A stretch of 64,000 bases of DNA from Parvularcula maris (lineage in GTDB: Bacteria > Pseudomonadota > Alphaproteobacteria > Caulobacterales > Parvularculaceae): the NCBI RefSeq assembly GCF_024505085.1, contig NZ_JANIBC010000003.1, positions 146,504-210,503 of the forward strand, written 5' to 3'. The notes under the pieces are model-generated. The model was not told the DNA's origin. It saw only the letters and a program-made list of their open reading frames with translations, and did no database searches. Of this stretch, positions 51,762 through 59,108 are shown one piece after another. Every line of letters begins with the position of its first letter. Positions within the stretch are counted from its first letter, which is position 1. Made by a program: the position numbers and the translations under genes.

Positions 51762-52559
51762 TTAGAGTTCTTTAGCCTCCGTCCAGTAGCCCTCCAGCTC
51801 GTCCAGCGTATGCTGATCGAAGCCACGTCCTGATCGGTCCACTTCTCCCTCCACATGGGAGAAGCGCTTCTCGAACTTCTCGTTCGCCTTACGCCCGGCG
51901 GTTTCGGTGTCGATCCCTAGGCGGCGTCCCAGATTGGCGGCGGAGAAGAGGAGGTCACCGAGCTCCTCCTCGGTATGCTGCATATCGCCCGAGGCCAGCG
52001 CCTCGCGCAGCTCGCCGAGCTCTTCTTCCATCTTGTCGATGATGTGGACGGCTTCGGGCCATTCGAAGCCTACCCGTGCCGCCCGCTTGGAGAGCTTCTC
52101 GGCGCGGGTGAGGGCGGGGAGGCCGCGGGGCACATCGGCCAGGATCGAGGTTTCACCCCGCTCCTTTCGCTCGCGCTCCTTCATCTCCTCCCAGGCTGCC
52201 GTCTGGCCGTCCGCGTCGCGTCCGTCGGCCTGCTCGAAGACATGGGGGTGGCGGCTGACCATCTTGGTGACGATGCCCTCGACCACGTCGTCAAAGGTGA
52301 AGGCGCCGCGCTCCTCCGCCATCTGGCTGTGGAAGACCACCTGAAGAAGAAGGTCTCCCAGTTCGGATCGAAGCTCCTCGTCCGAGCCCCGCTCGATGGC
52401 GTCCACGACCTCATAGGCCTCCTCAATGCAGTAGCGCGCGATGGAGCGGTGGTCCTGCTCCACATCCCAGGGGCAGCCGCCGTCAGGGTCGCGTAGGGCC
52501 GCCATCAGCTCTTTAAGGGCGCCAATGGAGCGGGGGTCCGAGGGGGGTGTCTTGGCCAA
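51762..52559 (-). CDS. mazG: Nucleoside triphosphate pyrophosphohydrolase
   Basis: About 265 aa. Two MazG domains: the first has LRDPDGGCPWDVEQDHRSI, CIEEAYEVVDAIE and ELGDLLLQVVFHSQMAEE. The second has FEWPEAVHIIDKMEEELGEL and EEELGDLLFSAANLGRRL. It hydrolyses (d)NTPs to NMP plus pyrophosphate. No ATG lies before the conserved region. A TTG at 52559, 2 bp after the stop of the overlapping 36-aa ORF, allows coupled translation. A TTG at 52607 would add 16 Ala/Lys-rich residues. Confidence 0.93.
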   Translation of the reverse strand: MAKTPPSDPRSIGALKELMAALRDPDGGCPWDVEQDHRSIARYCIEEAYEVVDAIERGSDEELRSELGDLLLQVVFHSQMAEERGAFTFDDVVEGIVTKMVSRHPHVFEQADGRDADGQTAAWEEMKERERKERGETSILADVPRGLPALTRAEKLSKRAARVGFEWPEAVHIIDKMEEELGELREALASGDMQHTEEELGDLLFSAANLGRRLGIDTETAGRKANEKFEKRFSHVEGEVDRSGRGFDQHTLDELEGYWTEAKEL

Positions 52560-52561
52560 GT

Positions 52562-52672
52562 TCAGCGCTGCTTTCGCTTTTGCTGCTCTTGCCAGATACG
52601 GGTCCAAACCGTGATCGCGATGGCGAAAACGATGCCCATGCCGCTCACGATCGCTGCTTCAAGAGTGGTCAT
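52562..52672 (-). CDS. Small single-helix membrane protein (36 aa)
   Basis: MTTLEAAIVSGMGIVFAIAI then TVWTRIWQEQQKRKQR: one hydrophobic helix followed by a basic tail. It overlaps the end of the 62-aa gene upstream by 14 bp and the possible extended mazG start downstream. No family recognised. The tight overlaps and membrane-like pattern favour a genuine small ORF, but support is limited. Confidence 0.5.
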   Translation of the reverse strand: MTTLEAAIVSGMGIVFAIAITVWTRIWQEQQKRKQR

Positions 52673-52847
52673 CGCTGCTATCCTCCTGCTGGAGCGTGAT
52701 GTAGGCACAGCCGAGATAGCAAACCACTGCGGCCACCGCAAAAAGGACGCTGCCGCCGATCGTTTCGGCCCCGATGAAAGTGGCGACGACGAATGCTAGG
52801 GTAAGCTTCTCCAGCAAATCCGCGTTGCGTTCGTCCAAGGTCTTCAT
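52659..52847 (-). CDS. Small two-helix membrane protein (62 aa)
   Basis: MKTLDERNADLLEKL, then two hydrophobic segments (LTLAFVVATFIGAETIGGSV and FAVAAVVCYLGCAYITL) and an acidic C-terminus (QQEDSSDDHS). Not recognised. The frame stays open upstream with plausible codon use (possible GTG start seven codons earlier), so the N-terminus is uncertain. It probably forms a small operon with the 36-aa ORF and mazG. Confidence 0.55.
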   Translation of the reverse strand: MKTLDERNADLLEKLTLAFVVATFIGAETIGGSVLFAVAAVVCYLGCAYITLQQEDSSDDHS

Positions 52848-53087
52848 AGGTTTCCCATCGGTGTGCACGATCTTTTTGGCCGATTCGCAAATTGTCCAGT
52901 TTCGCAAGACTCCTGCTGGAAACGCATCGTCAGTGGTTTGTTTGGCGAGCTCATCTGTATCGAGCTCCGTGCCGCTATCGTTTCTTACCGCGCTGCACCA
53001 TGTTCGTTCCGAGGACGGCAGCAAACATGCTTGGCACCCGGTAAATCCGTGCCTTAGAGAGGCGGCAAAGGCCCATAGGAGGACACC

Positions 53088-54017
53088 ATGCCGATCAAGG
53101 AATCCCAATTCATCTGGCGCAGCGGCGAGATGGTCCCCTGGGCCGAGGCGACGACCCATGTGATGACCCACGCGCTGCTCTACGGCACCTGCGCCTTCGA
53201 GGGCATTCGCGCCTACGAGACCCCGCACAAGGGTACGGCGATCTTCCGCAACGACGCCCATGCCGAGCGGCTCTTCTACTCCTCGCGCATCTACGGCATC
53301 GGCATCGAGTTCACCAAGGAAGAGGTCATGCAGGCCTGCCGCGACGCGGTGGCCAAGAACGGGCTCTCCTCCGCCTATATCCGGGTCAACGCTTACCTCG
53401 GTTACGGTGAGATGAGCCCCTCGGCCACGGGCTGCCCCAACGAGCTCGACGTCATCGCCTTCGCCCTCGGCCAGTATCTCGGCGACGAGGCTGTGCAGCA
53501 GGGCATAGACGTCTGCGTGACCAGCTGGCGCCGCACGGCCCCCTCGACCATTCCCGCAGGCCTGAAGATGGCGGGCAACTACCTCTCCTCCCGCCTCATC
53601 ACCACCGAGGCGAAGGCGAGGGGCTGCGTCGAGGGCATCGGCCTTGGCCATTCGGGCCAGGTGTCCGAAGGCGCGGGCGAGAACCTCTTCATGGTCAAGA
53701 ACGGCAAGATCTACACGCCGCCCACCTCTGCCTCGATCCTCGTCGGCATCACCCGGGATTCGATCATCACCATGGCCCGCGACCTCGGTTTCGAGGTCAT
53801 TGAGCAGGAGATCAGCCGCGAAGCCCTCTACGGCGCCGAGGAGCTCTTCTTCACCGGCACCGCCGCCGAGGTCACCCCGATCAAGACGGTGGACGGCTTC
53901 GAGATCGGCACGGTGGGCGATAACCCGGTGACGTCGAAGATCCAGAAAGCCTTCTTCGGCCTCTTCAGCGGCGAAACCGAAGACAAGTACGGCTGGCTCG
54001 ACCCGGTGGAGGGCTAA
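53088..54017 (+). CDS. ilvE: Branched-chain amino acid aminotransferase
   Basis: 309 aa fold-type IV PLP enzyme moving the amino group between Glu and Val/Leu/Ile. TCAFEGIRAYETP, the lysine in IPAGLKMAGNYLSSRL, GHSGQVSEGAGENLFMVKNG and FFTGTAAEVTPI are typical. The ATG at 53088 has AGGAGG upstream. The next gene starts 3 bp after the stop. Upstream 52848-53087 holds the divergent promoters; no clear motif was seen there. Confidence 0.95.
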   Translation: MPIKESQFIWRSGEMVPWAEATTHVMTHALLYGTCAFEGIRAYETPHKGTAIFRNDAHAERLFYSSRIYGIGIEFTKEEVMQACRDAVAKNGLSSAYIRVNAYLGYGEMSPSATGCPNELDVIAFALGQYLGDEAVQQGIDVCVTSWRRTAPSTIPAGLKMAGNYLSSRLITTEAKARGCVEGIGLGHSGQVSEGAGENLFMVKNGKIYTPPTSASILVGITRDSIITMARDLGFEVIEQEISREALYGAEELFFTGTAAEVTPIKTVDGFEIGTVGDNPVTSKIQKAFFGLFSGETEDKYGWLDPVEG

Positions 54018-54020
54018 AGG

Positions 54021-54632
54021 ATGGCCCCGCGCTTCTACTACGACTACGGCAGCCCCAACGCGTACCTCGCGTGGCGCATCCTGCCCGATGTGGAAGCGCG
54101 TACCGGCATCGCCTTCGAGCGCGTGCCGGTGCTTCTCGGCGGCATCTTTAAAGCGACGGGCAACCAGTCGCCCTTCTACCGCTACGGCCCGGTGAAGGGG
54201 CGGATGGAGTACGAGATGTTGGAGATGCGGCGCTTCATGCAGCACCACCGCATCACCGACTTCCAGATGAACCACAACTTCCCCCAGAACTCCCTCGTGA
54301 TGATGCGCGGCGCCGTCGCAGCGGCGGAGATGGGGCACGGCGAGGCCTACGACCGCACCTGCTTCGAGGGGATGTGGCGGGAGAACCTGCAGATGGACGA
54401 TGTGGACATCTTCGTCCCCCGTCTGAACAAGGAAGGCCTGCCGGGTACGGATATCCTGCAGAAAGCCCAGGAAAGCGGGACCAAGGCCAAGCTCGTCGAG
54501 CTGACCAACGGGGCGGTGGAGAAGGGCATCTTCGGCCTGCCCAGCTTCCTCATCGGTGACGAGCTCTTCTTCGGCAAGGACCGGATCGCCGATGCCGAGC
54601 TCGAGATCCTGCGCGCCAAGTCCTCCGGCTAA
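54021..54632 (+). CDS. DsbA-family 2-hydroxychromene-2-carboxylate isomerase-like protein
   Basis: 203 aa thioredoxin-fold/kappa-GST-like protein. FYYDYGSPNAYLAWRILP has Ser rather than a CXXC motif, and GIFGLPSFLIGDELFFGKDR is the conserved C-terminal segment. HCCA isomerases act in naphthalene degradation using glutathione. With no catabolic neighbours, the role here is probably a different glutathione-dependent isomerisation. Coupled to ilvE by spacing. Confidence 0.9.
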   Translation: MAPRFYYDYGSPNAYLAWRILPDVEARTGIAFERVPVLLGGIFKATGNQSPFYRYGPVKGRMEYEMLEMRRFMQHHRITDFQMNHNFPQNSLVMMRGAVAAAEMGHGEAYDRTCFEGMWRENLQMDDVDIFVPRLNKEGLPGTDILQKAQESGTKAKLVELTNGAVEKGIFGLPSFLIGDELFFGKDRIADAELEILRAKSSG

Positions 54633-54635
54633 GCC

Positions 54636-55244
54636 TTGTCCCTAGAGCTGCTGCTTCTCTTCGCCGACCGGATCGGCACCTTCGTCTTTGCCCTCTCCGG
54701 CGGGGTGGCGGCGGTCAGGCGAGACATGGACCTCTTCGGTGTCATCACGCTCGCCTTTCTTCCGGCCGTAGGTGGAGGGACCTTGCGGGACCTCTTGCTC
54801 GACGAGCCGGTGTTCTGGCTGGCGGACCCTTGGGTCCTGGGGATAGCGGCAGCGGGGGGCGTGGTCGCCTTTGTCGCCGCGACCCCGGTGGACAATTTCA
54901 AACCGCTCAGATGGGCGGACGCGGCAGGGCTCGCCCTCTTCGCCGTGACCGGCGCGGCCAAGGCGCAAGAGCTCGGCTACGGCATGCCCATCGTGCTCCT
55001 CATGGGGACGATAACGGCGACCTTTGGCGGTTTGCTAAGGGACGTGGTGGCGAACAGGGAGCCCCTGGTGCTGAAGGAGGACATCTACGCCACCGCCGCT
55101 TTGTTCGGTGCGCTGATCTACTGGCTGCTGAGCCTCTCGCCGCTGACCGAGGCGCTGGCCTTCGCCGGGGGGTTCGCCGGGGCGCTGCTACTGAGGGGGG
55201 CGGCGATCGTTTGGAAGTGGTCGCTTCCTAAGCCTCGGGCTTAG
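54636..55244 (+). CDS. Trimeric intracellular cation channel family protein (UPF0126/TRIC)
   Basis: 202 aa, about seven hydrophobic segments. The duplicated glycine-rich pattern is clear: ADRIGTFVFALSGGVAAVR / GGGTLRDLLLD in the first half and DAAGLALFAVTGAAKA / FGGLLRDVVANREP in the second. The family forms trimeric cation channels. TTG start 3 bp after the preceding stop. Its end overlaps the convergent oxidoreductase gene by 17 bp. Confidence 0.93.
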   Translation: MSLELLLLFADRIGTFVFALSGGVAAVRRDMDLFGVITLAFLPAVGGGTLRDLLLDEPVFWLADPWVLGIAAAGGVVAFVAATPVDNFKPLRWADAAGLALFAVTGAAKAQELGYGMPIVLLMGTITATFGGLLRDVVANREPLVLKEDIYATAALFGALIYWLLSLSPLTEALAFAGGFAGALLLRGAAIVWKWSLPKPRA

Positions 55245-56262
55245 GCTTCTTCAGCGAGCGCCAGATGGCGTCGAGTGTTTCCTGGGTCCAGACCGCTCGC
55301 CAGCCCGCGCTTCTTGCCTCCTCTCCAGTTGGATCTCCTGCGTATCGCGCAAAAGCCTCGAGCATAGAGATGATGTGGGATTTCTCACCAGGAGTGACTA
55401 CGAACTTGACCATGGCAGGATCAGTCCGTCCGCGACGCAGTCGGAAGCCTGCCGGGAACTGCGGCTTCTCCTCCCCAATCCGCGCTCGCTCCCAGTCATG
55501 GACGAAATCGTCCATCGAAATGATCCCCTTTGTGCCGACTAAGGTCATGTCCTGAGCGAACGCTCCTGCGGTGAAGCTGCAGTCGAAACCCAACCTGAAG
55601 CCGTCGTTCATGTAGGTGACCACACCGGTCACACCAACCAACGCGCCTTTCTCGAACTTACCATAAGCTTGGCATGCAGAGTATTCGATTGCATCAGGGA
55701 CCAGGTCCACCACTAGGCGGGCACAGTACCATCCGAGATCACCGAGGACGCCGTAGGGTTCGAGCTCAGGATCGAAGCGAATGTTCTCTCTACCTCCTAC
55801 ATCCGCATGAAAGGAGGCAGTGAGGGAGATGGGCGTGCCTATATCTTCGTCCAGGACCAATCCGAGCAACGTTAGTGTGCGGGGATTATGCGTGAAATGA
55901 GTGGCATCCATGAAGGCAAGGCTCTTAGCTCTCGCCATCTTCATCAGCTTCTTTGCGGACTCGTAGGATGCAAGCGGCTTCTCCACCAGCACATGCTTGC
56001 CCTGCATGAGAGCCTCCAGCGCGATCTCCTCCTTCGCCGCTGTCGGGACCGCGATATAGACCGCGTCGATATCCTCCCGCGCGCAGAGGGCTTCGAAGCC
56101 CTCGACCGGCTCGCCGCCATGCTTCGCTGTGAAGCCCTGGGCGCTCGCGAGGTTTCGGCTGGCGACAGCCACAAGCTCGACCTTGTCCGTCATGGAGATG
56201 GCGACGGCGTGCTTGCCCGCGATCTTGCCGGTGCCGACCATGCCTAGTCTGAGCGGTATCAT
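55228..56262 (-). CDS. Gfo/Idh/MocA family oxidoreductase
   Basis: 344 aa. N-terminal Rossmann domain with LGMVGTGKIAGKHAV and IDAVYIAVPTAAKEEIAL, the catalytic EKPLASYESAKKL, and a C-terminal alpha/beta domain containing PYGVLGDLGWYCARLVVDL. NAD(P)-dependent dehydrogenase of sugars or related compounds, substrate unknown. The ATG at 56262 gives MIPLRLGMVGTG; the long open frame upstream is non-coding. The distal half (55228-55950) is more A/T-rich than the rest. Confidence 0.92.
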   Translation of the reverse strand: MIPLRLGMVGTGKIAGKHAVAISMTDKVELVAVASRNLASAQGFTAKHGGEPVEGFEALCAREDIDAVYIAVPTAAKEEIALEALMQGKHVLVEKPLASYESAKKLMKMARAKSLAFMDATHFTHNPRTLTLLGLVLDEDIGTPISLTASFHADVGGRENIRFDPELEPYGVLGDLGWYCARLVVDLVPDAIEYSACQAYGKFEKGALVGVTGVVTYMNDGFRLGFDCSFTAGAFAQDMTLVGTKGIISMDDFVHDWERARIGEEKPQFPAGFRLRRGRTDPAMVKFVVTPGEKSHIISMLEAFARYAGDPTGEEARSAGWRAVWTQETLDAIWRSLKKPKPEA

Positions 56263-56271
56263 GTTTGGCCT

Positions 56272-56340
56272 CACGCGCCGAGGGCGCTCCGGCGGGGCGA
56301 GCCATACGGCTCGGGCACCCGGTCGGGTGCCTTGGGCGCT
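56272..56340 (+). repeat. Family C palindromic repeat (copy C2)
   Basis: CGCCGAGGGCGCTCCGG, hairpin CGAGCC-ATAC-GGCTCG, then hairpin GGCACCCG-GT-CGGGTGCC and TTGGGCG. It lies between the oxidoreductase start and rnpB and is repeated on the other side of rnpB (C3). Confidence 0.78.
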
Positions 56341-56439
56341 GCGCTTTGCTTCGTAGGTTCGTAAGGGGGAGCCGCACGGTGGGGAAGCATGGTGTGCAGC
56401 CTCTGGACTAGGCGCCCCGAAAGGCCCACACGCAGTGTG

Positions 56440-56822
56440 TGTCAGGCGGCTGGGCGACCGCGGGGCTTTGGTCTCGAGGAAAGTCCGGGCTCCATGGCGG
56501 CAGGGTGCCGGGTAACGCCCGGCCAGCGTGAGCTGAGGGACAGCGCCACAGAGAATATCCGCCTCGCTAGACGGGGTCAGGGTGAAAAGGTGCGGTAAGA
56601 GCGCACCGCCGGGGCGGCAACGTCCTCGGGCATAGGCAAGCCCCGCCCGGAGCAAGACCGAATAGGGACGCCGCGCCCTTCGCAAGAAGGGCAGGCCCGC
56701 CGTCAGGCTGAGGGGTCCGGGTTGGTTGCAGGAGCGTCCTCGCAAGGGGGCGCCTCAGATGAATGGTCGCCCAGGGGTGCTCGCACCCTGGACAGAACCC
56801 GGCTTACAGGCCGCCTGATGCT
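56440..56822 (+). ncRNA. rnpB: RNase P RNA (type A)
   Basis: The catalytic RNA that trims tRNA 5' leaders. Universally conserved blocks are present: GAGGAAAGTCCGGGCTCCA at 56476 and ACAGAACCCGGCTTACAG at 56792. The 5' TCAGGCGGC (56442-56450) pairs with 3' GCCGCCTGA (56810-56818) as helix P1, which sets the ends to within a few bases. Internal AGGGTGAAAAGGTGCGGTAA and GCAAGCCCCGCCCGGAGCAA also fit. Confidence 0.96.
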
Positions 56823-56831
56823 CTTCTTTTG

Positions 56832-56897
56832 TCTCACGCCCCGAGGGCGCTGCGACGGCGCGGCCTGACCGGCCGGGCACCCGGTCGGGTGCCTTCC
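56832..56897 (+). repeat. Family C palindromic repeat (copy C3)
   Basis: CACGCCCCGAGGGCGCTGC, hairpin GGCC-TGACC-GGCC where C1/C2 have CGAGCC/GGCTCG, then GGCACCCG-GT-CGGGTGCC and TTCCCG. The first stem differs on both strands, keeping pairing. Directly downstream of rnpB. Confidence 0.78.
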
Positions 56898-56962
56898 CGT
56901 TCGACCGTTGAGCTTTGAAGGGTTTGCTATTTCGCGCCTCGCCCTCTCCCGGACGCCCTCCC

Positions 56963-57057
56963 ACGGCTTGTCCGTGGGACCCAACTCCCTCCGTATCGAC
57001 CGGCACATTCTTAAGGAGATGGGTCCCGTGGGTCGCTTAGCGACCATGGGAAGGCGT
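56963..57057. repeat. Family D inverted-repeat element upstream of mraZ
   Basis: Two inverted arms, GCCCTCCCACGG ... GGGACCCAACTCC and GGAGATGGGTCCC ... CCATGGGAAGGC, separated by ~25 bases. Each arm contains its own hairpin (CACGG/CCGTG; GGTCGC/GCGACC), again with unrelated but self-complementary stems. Only one copy was found in this window. Confidence 0.6.
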
Positions 57058-57082
57058 TTAATGGTGCACTCCCCAAACCCAC

Positions 57083-57140
57083 TGTGGAAAACTTCTACAC
57101 AAGCTGTGGACTAGCTTTCCGCGTTAAGAACTTATGCACA
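57083..57140. promoter_or_regulatory. DnaA-box cluster upstream of mraZ
   Basis: Three 9-mers in 58 bp: TGTGGAAAA (57083; reverse TTTTCCACA), TGTGGACTA (57105; reverse TAGTCCACA) and TTATGCACA (57132). The first and third fit the DnaA consensus TTWTNCACA exactly, while the second has mismatches. No AT-rich unwinding region is seen, so transcriptional control is more likely than an origin. Confidence 0.5.
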
Positions 57141-57160
57141 AAACAGCAGTGTCATTGTTT

Positions 57161-57190
57161 CCCATCGGAACCCATGGTATCCCACTGGAA
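57161..57190 (-). promoter_or_regulatory. MraZ operator (TGGGN repeats)
   Basis: Three direct repeats with exact 10-bp period: CCCAT-CGGAA, CCCAT-GGTAT, CCCAC-TGGAA, that is TGGGN boxes separated by 5 bp on the minus strand. This is the spacing known for MraZ autoregulation of the dcw promoter. They lie ~90-120 bp upstream of the mraZ ATG. Confidence 0.65.
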
Positions 57191-57280
57191 ACCGAACATG
57201 CCCTGGCAGGCGGGGTTCGGTGCTTCGTATGTGTTGAGGGTCAGCGCGGGCCATGCCCGTGAACGGGAGCGGTGCGAGCT

Positions 57281-57802
57281 ATGGCAGAGGAGGGGCTGGT
57301 AGAGACGCATCAGGACGCCCTTCTTCAGGCTGCCCGCTTCACCGGCCGCTATGCGGGGAAGGTGGACGCCAAGGGTCGCGTCTCGATCCCCGGCGACTTC
57401 CGGCGCCTTCTGCCCGGCGGCACCGTCTATGCCTTCCGCCATTTCAGTGAGCCCGTGCTGCAGATGGGGCCGAGGAGCCTTCTCGATAATCTGCTCGCTT
57501 CCGTGGCTGGGCAGGACGTCTATGACGAGGACCGCTGGCTGCTCGAGGACGAGATCACCGAGGGCACGCAGGCCCTCGCCCTGGACGAGAACGGGCGCAT
57601 CTCTCTGCCTAAGGACCTCCGTGAGGAGCTGAACCTGACCGGCCCGGCGGCCTTTGGCGGGCGGGGCTGGCACTTCATTCTGGGGGCTGAGGACTATCTC
57701 AACCAGCAGCGCAGCCGCGCCCGCGAGGCAGCCTCGCGACACCGGGACACGCTGCGCGCCCGCATGCTTCCCTCAGTTCAGGCGGGGAGGCAGCAGGGAT
57801 GA
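57281..57802 (+). CDS. mraZ: Transcriptional regulator MraZ
   Basis: 173 aa, AbrB-like double-psi-barrel repeated twice. Both DxxGR motifs are visible: GKVDAKGRVSIPGDFRRLL and LALDENGRISLPKDLREEL. It binds TGGGN repeats upstream of its own gene and represses the division/cell-wall cluster. The ATG at 57281 follows a GGGAG 11 bp upstream; a GTG at 57272 is an alternative. rsmH overlaps its stop by 4 bp. Confidence 0.95.
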   Translation: MAEEGLVETHQDALLQAARFTGRYAGKVDAKGRVSIPGDFRRLLPGGTVYAFRHFSEPVLQMGPRSLLDNLLASVAGQDVYDEDRWLLEDEITEGTQALALDENGRISLPKDLREELNLTGPAAFGGRGWHFILGAEDYLNQQRSRAREAASRHRDTLRARMLPSVQAGRQQG

Positions 57803-58800
57803 GCCCGCATATCCCCGTCATGCTGCCCGAGGTGCTCGAAGGGCTGGAGATCGCGGGCGGCGATGTGGTGGCCGACGCTACCTTCGGCGCGGGCGGCTAC
57901 ACGGCGGCCATCGCCGAGGCGGGAGCGAAGGTGCTTGGCTTCGACCGCGATCCGACGGCGATTGCAGCCGGGCGGGAGCGGTTTGCGGGCCGGAACGATG
58001 TCGTCCTCATCCCCCGCTCCTTCGATGCCATCGCCGAGGAGGCTGCGCAGCATTCGGAGGACGGGCTCGACGGCGCGGTCTTCGATTTAGGCGTGAGCTC
58101 GATGCAGCTCGACCAGTCGGCGCGCGGCTTCTCCTTCCAGAAGGACGGCCCCCTCGACATGCGCATGGGGGAGGGGCCGTCTGCCGCCGAAGCCGTGGCG
58201 GAGCTCTCCCAGGACGAGCTCAAGCAGATCTTCTGGCAGTACGGCGAAGAGCGGCGGGCGGGACAGCTCGCCGCCGCCATTGTCCGTGAGCGGCAGAAGG
58301 CGCCCATCGAGAGCACCCTGCAGCTCGCAAGGCTCGCCGGTGAGCAGCGGGCCACGGAGAAGATCCACCCGGCTACCCGTATGTTCCAGGCCCTGCGCAT
58401 CTTCGTCAATGACGAGCTGGGCCAGCTCGTCCGTGCCCTGCGCGGTGCCGAACAGGCGCTCAAGACAGGCGGGCGGCTGGTGGTGGTGACCTTCCACAGC
58501 CTCGAAGACCGCATCGTGAAGCGCTTCCTGACGCTGGCCTCGGCGTCGGAGGGCAACAGCTCGCGCCACCTCCCCGAAGTGGAGCAGCTCGAGCCGAGCT
58601 TCACCCTTCGCTCGCGCAAGGCCGTGCTCGCCTCGAAGGAAGAGGCCGCTGAGAACCCGCGCGCCCGCTCCGCCAAACTGCGCGCCGCCACAAGGACCAG
58701 CGCCGCGCCCCTCGCCTGGACCGAGGACCGGCTCTTCAAACTCGGCGCCCCGCGCCTCGTCTTTTCCGATCTCCAGACCGAATGGAGCCATTCTTCATGA
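57799..58800 (+). CDS. rsmH: 16S rRNA (cytosine1402-N4)-methyltransferase
   Basis: 333 aa (formerly MraW). HIPVMLPEVLEGL, SAM loop DATFGAGGYTAAIAEAG, VFDLGVSSMQLDQSARGFSF, PLDMRM and VVVTFHSLEDRIVKRF are signature segments. It methylates C1402 in the ribosomal P site. ATGA overlaps with mraZ and ftsL show coupled translation. Confidence 0.97.
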   Translation: MSPHIPVMLPEVLEGLEIAGGDVVADATFGAGGYTAAIAEAGAKVLGFDRDPTAIAAGRERFAGRNDVVLIPRSFDAIAEEAAQHSEDGLDGAVFDLGVSSMQLDQSARGFSFQKDGPLDMRMGEGPSAAEAVAELSQDELKQIFWQYGEERRAGQLAAAIVRERQKAPIESTLQLARLAGEQRATEKIHPATRMFQALRIFVNDELGQLVRALRGAEQALKTGGRLVVVTFHSLEDRIVKRFLTLASASEGNSSRHLPEVEQLEPSFTLRSRKAVLASKEEAAENPRARSAKLRAATRTSAAPLAWTEDRLFKLGAPRLVFSDLQTEWSHSS

Positions 58801-59108
58801 TCCGTTTTGCGATCTTCGCCGTTCTCTCTCTCGCTCTAGCCGGTAGCGCTATCATGCGCCTCTCCGCCGAGCACCAGGTGCGGGAGGAGCGCCGCGCGAT
58901 CGCGCGACTCGACCGTCAGGAGAAACAGCTCCAGGCCGAGATCGACCGCCTGCGTTTCGAGGTGGAAGTGCTGGAATCGGCTCCGCGACTCGGGGAACTT
59001 AGTGCCGACCGCCTTTCCCTGGCGCCGGGCAGCGGGGAGCAGATGGCGGACGGCGATGTTCTTCGCGGTGTGATCGATCCTGCCCCTCGTGTGGAGACGC
59101 AGCCGTGA
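58797..59108 (+). CDS. ftsL: Cell division protein FtsL
   Basis: 103 aa bitopic protein. Membrane helix FAIFAVLSLALAGSAIM, then a coiled coil (RRAIARLDRQEKQLQAEIDR) and a short periplasmic tail. It connects FtsQB to FtsWI in the divisome. The ATG at 58797 overlaps the rsmH stop; the track upstream is rsmH sequence. Identification rests on position and architecture. Confidence 0.9.
   Translation: MIRFAIFAVLSLALAGSAIMRLSAEHQVREERRAIARLDRQEKQLQAEIDRLRFEVEVLESAPRLGELSADRLSLAPGSGEQMADGDVLRGVIDPAPRVETQP

Noticed and set aside
52659-54338. 559-codon open frame on the minus strand across ilvE and the HCCA-isomerase gene
   Set aside because: It lies antisense to two well-conserved genes; only the last 62 codons, beyond ilvE, look like a real protein. 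High GC gives long antisense frames.
55228-56745. 505-aa version of the Gfo/Idh oxidoreductase
   Set aside because: The upstream 161 codons cover a family C repeat and the 5' part of rnpB; the conserved protein starts at the ATG at 56262.
57083-57140. DnaA boxes as the chromosomal origin
   Set aside because: Only two or three boxes, no AT-rich unwinding element and no origin-linked genes (dnaA, hemE, parAB) nearby.
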